Origin: Coenobita brevimanus
Lineage: Eukaryota; Arthropoda; Malacostraca; Decapoda; Coenobitidae
Direction of reading: 5' to 3'
DNA length: 64,000 nt
Assembly (NCBI GenBank): GCA_032717465.1
Contig: CM064732.1
Span: 21,649,812-21,713,811, forward strand
Below the pieces are notes generated by a model, which was given only the letters and a program-made list of their open reading frames with translations, searched no databases and had not been told where the DNA came from. Made by a program: the position numbers and the translations under genes. Position 1 is the stretch's first letter. The number at the start of each line of letters is the position of its first letter. Positions 12,679 through 22,877 of this stretch are shown here, in pieces.

Positions 12679-15600
12679 CTACTTAAACCCGCCAAAACGA
12701 GGGTGACGCACCAAGAGTTCTTCTAAAACTTCGTGGTTTAATAAGTGTCGACACACCACATCAAGCGGCTGGCCCTGGGGCAGCAGGTGTCGAACGGTAG
12801 GGCACTCCAGGCAATAATGCTCTATAGTGTCGGAGCGAGGCGAGTGGCACAAGCGACACTTATCGAAGGGAGGCTCCCCTTCCAACCCAGCGACCTGCCA
12901 CTGTTGCCGGTAGCCCAGCCTCAGACGAGCAGAGACAACATTGTGCCTCCGAACCATGAGACCCCGGCGACGGTAGGAATACTTGAGGCGGCAGACAGAC
13001 TCGTAATGGTTGATGGACACGCTGTAGGGCCTCTCTGCATCTCTGCAGCGTCGCACAGGGAGGAAAGCAGCGGTGTGAACTCTGGAGAGGTAACAAGTCA
13101 GGGAGAGAGGGCGACCATCACCACGAGGAGGCAAACGGCAGGCTTCCTTCGCGAGTCTGTCGACTGTGGTATTGTGGCGTAAACCAACATCAGATGGCAC
13201 CCAAATAAATATGACAGTCAAGTTACGATGAAGCAGTAAAGCCAGAAAAGATAAGATCAGTTGAACAACTGTAGAGTGTGTGGGCCGAACACTGGATAGG
13301 GACTGAAAGGCAGGCTTGGAGTCGCATATGATGACAGCATTTACTCCCCGTTGGCAGACAAGACTAACAGCATCCAGAATGGCAAACAGTTCATACAGTG
13401 TGGAGCTGGAGTGATCACGGAGACGTCGGCCAACCCAACCCCCTGGGGGTGGTTCCAAGTCGGACGAGTAGACAGCACCACCAGCAGCACCATCCGATTG
13501 CAGTGACCCGTCAGTATAGAGGTGATATGGAGCTGTGATAGAGGACGTCACTGTCGCCACGTGTTCCAGAGCCAGCTGCAGCTGTAGATAAGGTGGGTCA
13601 GACCTGGAGGTGGGAGTGAAGCTCACCTCTGGCATAGGCAGCACCCAGGGTGGGGGGGTTGGGGGTACTTCTGCAACAAGAACATCCAAATTAAGGCTGC
13701 GGAGCTTAGAGGAAACAGATTTAATAAGAGCACGTCCACCGCGCAGAATAGGAGGAACTGGGGAGTTTGGTCTCAGAGAAGTCCTGACTAACTGAGAGTA
13801 GTGGGGTGAAAGTTGTGGGAAATGGAGGCACTTGACAGTGAGGCGAGTGACATTAGAATAAATTCTTTCTATTAAAGGCGGAAGCCCCAGCTCACGCTGC
13901 ATGTTCACTATCCTGGTAGACATGGGACAGCCTAGAACTACTCTCATTGCTCTATTCTGAAATTTTTCTAAAGGCTCCAGAGCAGTCCTAGAAAGCTGAA
14001 TCAAGGCAGGGGAGAGATAGTCAACAACAGAGCGAATGAAAGTAATATAGACTGTCCTGGCCACATGGATGGAGATTCCCGAAGAGTTGTTGGTGAGCCA
14101 CTGAAGTGGTGCGAGTCGGTGCTGGAGGCGATCCAACAGGTCACGGACGAAGGGATGGCCCTGGCGCCTGGCGGGGGGAACAGCCGAGATCTTAACAGGT
14201 GCCCCCAGGTAGCGGTACTGGAAACACAAGGGAATGACAGTCCCTCCGATGGTGAAGCCAGGCAGAGCTTGAGGAGGGCGGCAGGTGAATATTCTGCTCT
14301 TATCTGGGGAAAGAATAATGCCACAGTGAGAGGAAGCCACATAGAAGGAGTCAAGAAACCGCTGGAGGTCCCTTGGCAAGGAAGAGTGAACACAAATATC
14401 ATCGGCATAGCATGTAATTGTAGTTCCAGGAATATTATGGAGAGAAGTGAGCAACCGATGCATCAGTACATTAAACAAAAATGGGCTAAGAACACCCCCT
14501 TGTGGCGTACCAAGATGAAAACTGCGTCGAGGACTGTACACACCACTGAAAAACACGCGAGAGGTCCTGTTACTGAGATAGCCCCGAATCCACCGCAAGA
14601 AATTACCCTTTATCCCAAAGTTGACAAGTTGATCCAAAATGATGTCTCTGTTAGCAATATCGAAGGCACTCTGAAGGTCGACGAAGGCCACCACACTGTC
14701 CCGGGAGAGGCAAGAATACAAGTCAACGAGGCAGTGGTGCGTGCTGCGCTGAGGAAGGAAACCATACAGATGTGGAGAAAGGCGGTCCTGAAGCCTGTAC
14801 ATGAGACGGTTGAGTAAGATCCTCTCCATCACCTTGCACAAACAAGAAGTAAGGGAAATCGGCCTGAACTTCGCCGTGCCAGGCTTGGGGATAGGGACAA
14901 TTGTACTGCTGGTCCAGGCTCGTGGTACACAACCGTCTCTGAAACAAAAATTGTACAGTTTAAGTAAAGGGTTACCAGGAACTTGTTGGAGCAGATGTAG
15001 CACAGCATAGGTGATACCGTCATCACCAGGGGATGAAGCCTTACCTCGAGAGAGAGCACGACGCAGCTCCGACTCGGTTATCTCCTCTGCATCATCATCA
15101 TCATCCTGCAGCAAAGCAGACATCAAACGAAGCTGACGGGCAGGAGCACAGGAAGAGAGTGCATCTTGTATGTGGTTGGGAAGACTTGCTGGGGCAGACT
15201 GTTCCGACCAGGCGTCGACAAGGTTTTGAGCGTAGACAGCGCGAGTGTGATGGCGAGCAGTGGCGGGTGTCTTCTTGACAACTCGACGGATGAGGTGCCA
15301 CATGGAAGCCACACTTGTCTGTTGGTTAATACTGTCCGTAAACCGCTGCCAGGGCTCAGTAATGACACACTCCTGCAGTGCGACTAGTGCATCCCTGGAC
15401 GTTTGATAACGATGGAGTGTGCCAGGATTCGGGTTGGCTTGAAACAAGAGCCCATCACGTTCAGCCTCCTTCTTCGCCTCTTGTATACGTGCATCAAGCG
15501 TCCAGGAGTGGGCGGTACAGCGGCGCTGCAGATGTGGGCGGGAGACATACTGCCTGTAAAAATCATGAGTGGCAGAGACAAGATCAGAGTATAACTGGTC

Positions 15601-16377
15601 AGGTGAAGAAAGATTAAAAGTAGGTACCATCTGGGCCATATATGATATGTACGTCGGGCAATACTTAGGGGACACAGTAATGCGTAAACGAGCAGCAGGA
15701 GCAGTAGAAGCCGCAGGCAGAGAATAACGAAATCGAAGTGCGACGTGATCAGAGAATAAGGCTGGCACTGAGGAGCATTGGACCCGAGACGCTATCAAGC
15801 CGGACGTGATGACGTGATCCAGAGTGCCTCCCCAGGAGTGAGTGGCGCCGCCAGTATCCCAGCGTGCAAGGTGATGCCTGCAGATGTAAGAAATGAGATG
15901 AAGACCATTACGATTGTAAGAGCCAGAACGATCACCTAAGTCAGGATGCCGAGCATTGAAATCTCCCATATACACCACCCCATGCACTGTAGGAGGAGGA
16001 AGAGCCTCAAGAGAGAGTCTGGCAGGGGCGGAATAAACATTACACAGCTGGAGCACGCCATCCCCAAGTGTGACCTCAAAGAACTGGAAAGTCATGTCAG
16101 GGTCGGTGGAGTTGCGGAGAAGGCGGTGTGGTAAGGAGCTGTGTATGTAAGTCAACAGGCCATTCCTTACCAGATGGACGTACGGAATATAACCTGTAAG
16201 AGGGGGAGCTTGCCCAGCGGCAATCGGCCGGCCTGGGAACGCTTCCTGGAGAAAAATAATACTAGGGTGGTGTCGAAAAACAAAGGTCTTGAGTTGAGCG
16301 AGCTTAGCATAATTGGTGATACCACATACGTTCCAGGAGATGACATCTACCTGGTAATCAGGAGCGAACCTTATGCT
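12679..16377 (-). CDS. element A ORF2: endonuclease, reverse transcriptase, RNase H
   Basis: About 1232 uninterrupted codons. The APE endonuclease begins DVISWNVCGITNYAKL and has LQEAF, YMGDFNARHPDLGD and SDHVALRF. The RT has GKASSPGDDGITYAVL, VAFVDLQSAFDIANRD, GTPQGGVLSPFLF and the catalytic CYADDICVHS (YADD at 14398-14409). RNase H has YTDGSLQSDGAAGG, YELFAILDAV, ICDSKPAFQS and VDRLAKEA, so the four acidic positions are present, although the usual WVPSH reads WVPSD. A C-terminal knuckle CRLCHSPRSDTIEHYCLEC precedes the stop. No ATG lies at the domain start; the boundary was placed where ORF1 ends. The same frame stays open upstream to 17676 over ORF1, but that part shows no homology. Function: target nicking and cDNA synthesis. 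Confidence 0.92.
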   Translation of the reverse strand, partial: SIRFAPDYQVDVISWNVCGITNYAKLAQLKTFVFRHHPSIIFLQEAFPGRPIAAGQAPPLTGYIPYVHLVRNGLLTYIHSSLPHRLLRNSTDPDMTFQFFEVTLGDGVLQLCNVYSAPARLSLEALPPPTVHGVVYMGDFNARHPDLGDRSGSYNRNGLHLISYICRHHLARWDTGGATHSWGGTLDHVITSGLIASRVQCSSVPALFSDHVALRFRYSLPAASTAPAARLRITVSPKYCPTYISYMAQMVPTFNLSSPDQLYSDLVSATHDFYRQYVSRPHLQRRCTAHSWTLDARIQEAKKEAERDGLLFQANPNPGTLHRYQTSRDALVALQECVITEPWQRFTDSINQQTSVASMWHLIRRVVKKTPATARHHTRAVYAQNLVDAWSEQSAPASLPNHIQDALSSCAPARQLRLMSALLQDDDDDAEEITESELRRALSRGKASSPGDDGITYAVLHLLQQVPGNPLLKLYNFCFRDGCVPRAWTSSTIVPIPKPGTAKFRPISLTSCLCKVMERILLNRLMYRLQDRLSPHLYGFLPQRSTHHCLVDLYSCLSRDSVVAFVDLQSAFDIANRDIILDQLVNFGIKGNFLRWIRGYLSNRTSRVFFSGVYSPRRSFHLGTPQGGVLSPFLFNVLMHRLLTSLHNIPGTTITCYADDICVHSSLPRDLQRFLDSFYVASSHCGIILSPDKSRIFTCRPPQALPGFTIGGTVIPLCFQYRYLGAPVKISAVPPARRQGHPFVRDLLDRLQHRLAPLQWLTNNSSGISIHVARTVYITFIRSVVDYLSPALIQLSRTALEPLEKFQNRAMRVVLGCPMSTRIVNMQRELGLPPLIERIYSNVTRLTVKCLHFPQLSPHYSQLVRTSLRPNSPVPPILRGGRALIKSVSSKLRSLNLDVLVAEVPPTPPPWVLPMPEVSFTPTSRSDPPYLQLQLALEHVATVTSSITAPYHLYTDGSLQSDGAAGGAVYSSDLEPPPGGWVGRRLRDHSSSTLYELFAILDAVSLVCQRGVNAVIICDSKPAFQSLSSVRPTHSTVVQLILSFLALLLHRNLTVIFIWVPSDVGLRHNTTVDRLAKEACRLPPRGDGRPLSLTCYLSRVHTAAFLPVRRCRDAERPYSVSINHYESVCRLKYSYRRRGLMVRRHNVVSARLRLGYRQQWQVAGLEGEPPFDKCRLCHSPRSDTIEHYCLECPTVRHLLPQGQPLDVVCRHLLNHEVLEELLVRHPRFGGFK

Positions 16378-17821
16378 TGAAAGAAGGTGACCAGAGAGTG
16401 GAAGCAGACGAACGACCTGGGTTAGAGAACGAACCAGAAGGGAATGACTCACAGAGTTTTTCAAGGCGAGAGGCGATAGTACCCATCTTGTCGGTGAGGG
16501 TGGTGAGGGTGGAGATGATGCACTGCTGAGCCTCAACCAAGGTGGAGAGTTTGTTATCCGAAGAGGCATGAGCTGCAACCAGCCCGTCAATCCTGGCTTC
16601 AAGAGCAGAAAAGCGGTCCTCGAGAGCCGTACATCGTGCCATGAGGGAGGCAACAGCCTTGCGGAGGGCCAGGTCAGGAGATGAGGCAGTGCTGGTGGGA
16701 GGAACAGGCTGAGGTGGTGGTGGGGGTGGCCCGGGAGTGACGGCCCGAACTGGGGCCTGGCGCCGAGCACAACCATGCCACACGTTGACCCCTGGCTGAA
16801 AACAGCACGGACACTTCCACAGAGACGTGTCCCGAGGAGGTGGGGGTTCTGAGGTGGATGCGGAGGCAGCAGGACGTGACGGCTCACCCTTGACAGGACA
16901 CGTCCTGGATTCGTGGCCAGCCGCACACCAGGCACACTTCGGCGAGGCAGAGCAGTACCGGGAAATGTGTCCCACGACCCAGCATCTGTAGCACCAAGGC
17001 TGGTTATTATGGAGTTTCTGCACCTCACACTGTGGAAGACAGGGGAGGAAGTCAAAACTAATAACTGACGGAGGTGGGTCGGGAAGGCTTCAGACGACAA
17101 CAATCCGGTTAATGGGAGAACCATCCTGCATGAAACGACGGGCAGATTACACTCCAGGATATCCCTTGGCAAGATTTGGGTCAACGTCAACAGGGAAACG
17201 GGTGAGGATGTAGCTGGGGTACTTACGTGGCCTCTCCGGTGAGTCCTGAAGAACGAGTGGCAGCGAGAAAAACTCACCAGATAAGACTCTGTTAATGATG
17301 TCCTCTCTTTGTCTAGAAATGTAGACAAACCGGGAGGTGACTGCAGCCATCTTGACTTCTGCCTTGTCACGCTGTAGTTGGAAGGCCCTGTTAACTGAAG
17401 ACAACCATCGCAGCTTCGTATCCGTGGAAGGGTCGCCACTGAAGGAGAGCTTGACGTAGGCATCTCTCGGGGCAAATGCAGGGCGGTGAGACAAGGGCCG
17501 GGAGTGGGAAGAGGGAGAAATACCAGCAAGAAGCTGAGGAGGCAGACAGACAGGCACATCATGCACAGATAAGTCACCTTTGGCAGTCTTGGTGACAGGA
17601 GGCACACATTCACCGTCAGGAGAGTCCTCCACAGGCCACTTGTTAGAAGTGGACGGGGTGGAAGGCTGTATCTCATGATGAGTGGTCAAAGACTGAAGGG
17701 GCTGTGAGGTGGCAGGCACAGGCAGTTCAGGCCAGTGGTTCACGGTAGGAGAGGCATCGTCGTCAGACATGGCTAAATCATTTTCCAGGAGTGAACCAGT
17801 GTCCGACCCCGAACACTCCAT
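16358..17821 (-). pseudogene. element A ORF1 (gag-like, two CCHC knuckles) with two in-frame stops
   Basis: The ATG at 17821 (MECSGSDTG) matches the start of the copy in element C (MEYSGPATL). A conserved N-terminal segment includes YVKLSFSGDPSTDTKLRWL and DSPERPRKYPSYILTRFPV. Zinc knuckles CYRCWVVGHISRYC and CAWCAAGHESRTC follow, then a Pro-rich linker and a coiled-coil-like heptad region before KVRS and TGA 16358-16360. All 488 codons are in one frame, but TAA at 17147-17149 and TGA at 17090-17092 interrupt it. ORF1 normally binds element RNA into particles. The stop overlaps the start region of ORF2. Confidence 0.9.
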
Positions 17822-17990
17822 CGGGCCAGGCAAGGCCTCGACAGAACACTAGCGAAGCACTCAGCCCACACTCACAGCAGCCGGTGACTATATCAAAAAT
17901 CTGAACACAAAGAAACAGCTTCGAAATACACAAGCAAGCGCCAGGAGGAGCAGAGAACGTCCGCACTCAACGCAGGTTGAAGTGGGACTG
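17822..17990 (-). promoter_or_regulatory. 5' UTR of element A, presumed internal promoter
   Basis: 169 bp between the 14-bp duplication and the ORF1 ATG. The element starts CAGTCCCACTTCAACC. By analogy with I-type elements an internal RNA polymerase II promoter should lie here; the sequence itself does not prove it. Confidence 0.5.
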
Positions 17991-18004
17991 CCCCCCAAAC
18001 ATTA
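17991..18004. repeat. right target-site duplication of element A
   Basis: ccccccaaacatta, identical to 12371-12384. Confidence 0.9.
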
Positions 18005-18400
18005 ATAAAATAAATAAAATTTCAGTAGTACGACTGTGCCCTTTTTTCAACTTACCCATTAAGTGTGCTGCAGTTGTAGGTGTGTTGCAGGTGTATTACA
18101 GATAATTCCAAGGCATCAGTAGTGTAGTGATCCAAGTTAATCCTAGTATTGTGGTTCACGAGTCACAATATGCGAGAATTCCGTGAAAATTCCGGGAGAA
18201 AACCACACCGGGAGAGGTGAACAATGGCAGAATACAAGCCAGGCTACATCCGGTACTTTGTGATTGGTGGCTTGGGTACGAAAATGGACAGATCGGCACA
18301 ACCGAACCGTCATTTATTACCCCTTGATAGCTCAAAGTAAAAATTACGAGCCACCAGGTTTTCCGAACCATCAGATTCCGAAATAAAGGATTCTGACTGT
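18005..18400 (-). mobile_element. possible right half of the pogo-like host of element A
   Basis: The minus strand from 18397 begins gtcagaatcctttatttcgg and later holds an ATG with a short Lys/Gly-rich start (MGKLKKG near 18065) that runs into the element A insertion. Weak candidate only; see the left half at 12272-12384. Confidence 0.22.
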
Positions 18401-18875
18401 AATTTCTCTTCTCATAGTTTGGATTTCAGTCATTTTCCACTCTGCTGTTTGCATGCCTCATTCTACAGTATAATATTGAACTGTTCACACTTTCATTAAG
18501 GGTCTGGACTAAAGAGCATTGACGCGGACCCATATGCTCCTGATGGGAAAAAAAAAAAAAAAAAAGGGATAATAAAATGGAGAATGATGGATGGGAAGCT
18601 TGCATACTCATAGAAGTATGAATGAAGATGATACCTTTGATATGGAAAAGTGTTTACCATGTTGGGGATTGATGAGGGTAGGCCTTGTACACAGGGATTG
18701 TGGAACTGGTCCAGTTCGACTAAAGCTTGACAAAGACTACCACAGGAAAACTTCCAAGCATAAATAAAATCGGATAAGAATAATTCCATTTGATGCTACA
18801 GATGTCGGGAAAATTTTTACCCTAGGGTTTTGTTCTGGTCCACATCACAGGGCATGTTTCTCCTCCTAACTTCTG
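18401..18875. other. spacer, nothing recognised
   Basis: AT-rich sequence with an A-run at about 18548-18565; no coding homology. Confidence 0.4.
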
Positions 18876-21800
18876 TCTATCTAGCTATCTATAGCCCGAC
18901 ATCCTAATTTTGCAAAGGGTGGCTGCAGACAAAACGCCTCCATGTCGCTCTTGTCACCCACCATTTGTCTGCCCTCCCCCCAATTTACTCCCCCCTCCCT
19001 CCTATACTTCTCAACTCCATCCCTCCACCTCATCCTCGATCTTCCCCTCCCTCTCCCTCCCTCCACTTCACTTACATACACCCTCTTAGTCTTTCATTCT
19101 TCATTCTCTCCACATGTCCATAATGTCTCAGTGTATTTCTCCTAATTTTCTCAGTCACACTACATCCACCCCACAACGTTCTTTCACTTCTTCATTCGTC
19201 AACCTGTCCCTCCATGTCACTCCACATGCTCCTCTCAGGTAACTTATTTCCACTTGTTCCCCTCTAGCAAAGTCCACGTCTCGCTTCCATATGTCAGGGT
19301 AGGGATCACAGTACTATCATGCAGTGACTTCTTAACTTCCATAATCACCTCCCTATTTCTCATCACCGAGTGAACCAACAACCTTCTTTCCCTGCTGTAC
19401 CTCTTCAAACACTTCATTCCCAAAACTTTCATCCTTATTCATCACACTGCCCAAGTACTTAAATGCACTCACATTCTCCATATCCTCGCCATCCAACCTC
19501 ACTGTGCATTCTGTGACTTCATTCTTCTCAAATACCATAACTTTAGTCTTGCTTACGTTCCTTTTAGATTTCTTTTCTTACACACTGTTCCAAATTCATT
19601 TACCAAAACTTGCAACTCCCATTCATCTTTACTCATCAATACTGTATCATCAGCAAACAACAACACTGGAATCTTCCACATTTCACCCTCATTCTTTAGA
19701 GCCACTCCCACATTCACTGCCCTACCCTGCACCTTCTTTACAACCCAATCCATGTATATATTAAACAGCCATGGAGACATCACACATCCCTGTTTCAGTC
19801 CCACATTTAGATCAAAGAACTAACTCAGCTCACTATCCACTCGCAACAAAGCCCTAGCTCCATCGTGCATACTCTTCACAGCACTCAACAGTTTCCCATC
19901 CATTCCATTCCATATATTCTTAATACCTTCCACATACTTTGCCTATCTACTCTGTCATATGCTTTCTCCAAGTCCATGAAGACAGCATACACTTTCTTTC
20001 CCTTCTCTAGATACTTCTCCATTAAACATCTTAGAACAAATATTTGATCTACACATCCTTTTCCTTGGTCTTCACCAACTAGTTCCTCTGTTATATGCTA
20101 ACCCTATCAGTGAGTATTCTACCATATATTTTTCCAGTCACACTAAGAAGGACAATACCTTTATGGTTACTGGTACCAGATACTTCTCTTTCCCGTTTTC
20201 CTTTGTATATAGGAACAATTATACCTGATTTCAGTCCTCTGGAACCCTTCCCTCTTCCCAAGCCAATCTACACAACTTCCCTATCCACTCCACAACAATC
20301 TCACACAAATACTTCAGCATTTCACCACACACTCCATCAATTCCTGTGGCTTTCCCATCTTGATCTTCATTGCTGCAACTACTTCTGCCATACTGATCTC
20401 TTCCTCCCTCTTCTCACTTCTTCTTCTCCCAGCCATTCCCCAACCACTTATACTCACACTGCTTTCACTCTATACATACAACAGATCCTCAAAGTGCTCC
20501 TTCCATCTCTTCATTTTCTCTCTTTTCTCCACCAACAATCTATTATTCCCATCTTTCACTGCCCTACTGTTTCGCCTTTCACATTGTCTTACTTTCTTTA
20601 CCTCCTTCCAAAACAATTTCTTACTCTCCCTCCATTTCACACTCAGATTCCTCCCAAACTCCACTCTCTCCTTACTCTCCTTCACCAATCTCTACACCTT
20701 CCTTCTCCTGCTCACATATACCTCTCTCTTCCCTGTCTGATCTTCTTATCTACTTCTACTTGCTAGCTTTCTTCTTTTGTTCCACAGCTCGTTTCACCTC
20801 ATCATTCCATCATGCTGTCCCTTGCACACCCCTGTATCTCCCACTCACTCCACAAACCACCTCGCACGCTGCGCCTATCTCTTCCGTGAATATCTTCCAT
20901 ACTTCTTCCACCCCTTCCATCTTCTCTAACTGATACCTTCCCAGTCTTTCTTCCACTATGCTCCTATACTCTGCCATTTTCTCACTCTCTTGCAACCTCT
21001 CCACTCTTTTCACAGGAGCTGTTTCTTCCTGTCTTCCCATTCGTCTCTACGCCCATTTTCTTTGCAGCCTTACCTTGGCCATCACAAAGTGATGGTCCAA
21101 GATTCCCTTCCCCTACCCTCTCCACACTCTTATATCCAGCACTTGTCTTCTCATTCGCTTGTCCACACACATATAATCTATCATTGCCTTTCGTTCAAGA
21201 AGTTCACCGTTCATCCTCCTCATGACTCTCCATGTATACCTGAGGATCATGTTATGCCAGAAGAAGGTGTTGGCTATTGCCAACCCCTTACTAGCACAGA
21301 TGTCCACCAAACCACTAAACATTCCCATCTACTTCAGCTGGCACACCCCACTGACCAACCACTCTATCGACTCATACGTTCCCAACTTTGCCATTCATGT
21401 CTCCCATCAAAAACACTCTCTTGCTCCTCTCAACTTGTCCATACATGCTTCTACACTTGCCCAAAACTCATCTTTCACTTTTGCCACTCGGTCCTCCGTT
21501 GGCGCATAAACACATACAATTGCCCAAGCTTGTATACTTACTTTCATCCTCACCCATAGAATCCTTGCACCCAGTGTTTCATACTCTCTTATGTTCTTCT
21601 TCCACTTCTTGCCCATCATCAGACATATTCCTTCTCTTGCTCTCTCATTCACATTCACTCCCGCACATATTCCTAAACCATACTCCCATTTTCTCACTGT
21701 TTCACCTTTCCATTTACTTTCAGTCAATCAACATACATCCATTTTTACATCCTCAAGCACCTGAACAATCTCTCTTTCACTTCATCATTCACTCCTCTCA

Positions 21801-21992
21801 CATTGTCCGTTCCTTGGTCGTCAACGTAAGATCCGTCCTGGTCCGAGGCGCTTTGTTCGCTTGCTTAGTTAGTTCTTTTTACAGGGTGGGGTACTATCCC
21901 ACCACCAACCCTTTTAGTCGTCTCATATGACAAGCAGGGATACTGGGGAAGTATTCTTGAAACTCTCCCCGCCTACTCCCTGGGGCATCAGG
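18876..21992 (-). mobile_element. RTE-like retrotransposon, near full-length but decayed (copy 2)
   Basis: Minus-strand element whose 3' end is at the left with a degraded (TATC)n tail (18876-18893) and whose 5' leader is at the right. The leader holds the block gacgactaaaaggg (minus strand, near 21915), also found in the leader of element H (54.55 kb). Endonuclease, RT and C-terminal homology follow in order. Copies 1 and 2 are the same family by long parallel text (for example 20100-21500 against 1-1400). Confidence 0.88.
18881..21727 (-). pseudogene. broken endonuclease/RT of RTE-like copy 2
   Basis: In order on the minus strand: endonuclease pieces (21407-21727 with VCVYAPTEDRVAKVKDEF; 21113-21328), basic linker and coiled-coil region (20470-21170), RT pieces and the palm segment 19553-19804 with GLKQGCVMSPWLFNIYMDW and the active site LLFADDTVLMS. 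Then come the KYLGS block (19353-19538) and C-terminal TYGSETWTL (19244-19432) with GRSRMRWRDGVEKY (18881-19081). At least eight frame breaks separate these. It once encoded one endonuclease-RT protein of about 900-1000 residues. Confidence 0.82.
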
Positions 21993-22335
21993 ACGATGAT
22001 AATTATGACAATGAATTTAAAACTCGTAATGACAGAAAAATAACCCCGACTCTAAAATCCTGACCTTGCCTCCTGGTCGCAGAATAACATTGGTAATTGT
22101 AGTGAATGCAAGCGAAGAGAATATAGCATACCCAAGGGTAGGTGGTTGTCAATGGTAAAATGTTAGACTGCTGTTCGAAAGGATGCTAGATCTATCTCAT
22201 GCTGGTTCAGGGTATACTTTGTTGATTTTAATTTTGTTTTAACAGGTGCAACTGGTCATCCAAAATGCCCATTGGTATGACATAATATCACAGCTACTAA
22301 TACCATTAAACGAACTCTGATTGAAGAAGCTCTGA
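21993..22335. other. spacer, nothing recognised
   Basis: AT-rich sequence ending at the TA dinucleotide of the mariner-like insertion. A weak tRNA-like phrase near 22140-22210 has no convincing box B. Confidence 0.4.
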
Positions 22336-22510
22336 TATACAGGGTGGGCCAAAAGTTACTTTACCATAATATTTAATTAACACAGTTCTATTTCAACTAA
22401 ACACAGTGTACACCAATCACATTTCAACTAAAAGAAGTGTACATCAAGTAAATTAAAAAGCAAGTTAAATCAAATGTTCGAAACAGAATTGGCACATCCT
22501 AGGCACAGAG
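22336..22510 (-). mobile_element. left part of a deleted mariner-like element (outermost host of the nest)
   Basis: TA at 22336-22337, then an inverted terminal repeat starting tacagggtgggccaaaagtt. It matches, inverted, the right end at 35404-35453 over about 50 bp, and TA follows at 35454-35455. The minus strand continues the transposase C-terminus across the insertion point (ICHSVP... then MCQFCFEHL). With the inserted elements removed, the host is only about 520 bp, so it is internally deleted. Element C splits it at 22510/35079. Confidence 0.88.
22496..22510. repeat. left target-site duplication of element C
   Basis: atcctaggcacagag; the right copy at 35079-35093 is atcctgggcacagag (one mismatch in 15). 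Confidence 0.85.
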
Positions 22511-22877
22511 AATTTGCCACCAGAGGGCCGGATATAAACAAATTATTGCTGTGTGCGCCTCATATTTCTGTTTTTTCCGCTGGTCCTTGCCTTCCAACAC
22601 CCTTCTGTCGTTGCAGGGAGCAACATAAAGGTCTAGTGCTTACTTCACCATTGGTTGTGTTTTTCTGGTGTTTGGACTTAACCTGTAGTTTGGGGGAAAA
22701 ATTCAGTACGGCAGACAGGGTCCTCCTGATCAGGTTTTCTCATTTCTGCGCATGTGCAGTACTACCTGTGTGACGTCATGGACGCGTCACTCCACTTCCC
22801 CTGCTACCATTTGTCTGTTCTGTCATGCTGGTGAAGCTGACTTCCCGCTCACCCTGCTACCTGCCTAGGTGTGCAGC

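Larger units (their letters stand above)
12385..17990 (-). mobile_element. complete I/Nimb-like non-LTR retrotransposon (element A), 5.6 kb
   Basis: Bounded by a perfect 14-bp direct repeat. In element orientation: 5' UTR (17990-17822), ORF1 gag with zinc knuckles (17821-16358), ORF2 endonuclease-RT-RNase H (about 16377-12679), then a 3' UTR with TG/ATG microsatellites ending in a (TAA)n-like tail (12385-12410). Presence of RNase H after RT and a simple-repeat rather than poly(A) tail point to the I group; Nimb is my best guess. Degraded element C (22.5-35.1 kb) is a relative with the same ORF arrangement. Confidence 0.93.

Noticed and set aside
16378..17676. N-terminal 433 codons of the 1665-codon minus-strand open frame as part of the pol protein
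   Set aside because: They overlap the gag knuckle region in another frame and show no domain; homology begins at DVISWNVCG. Kept only as an overlap finding.
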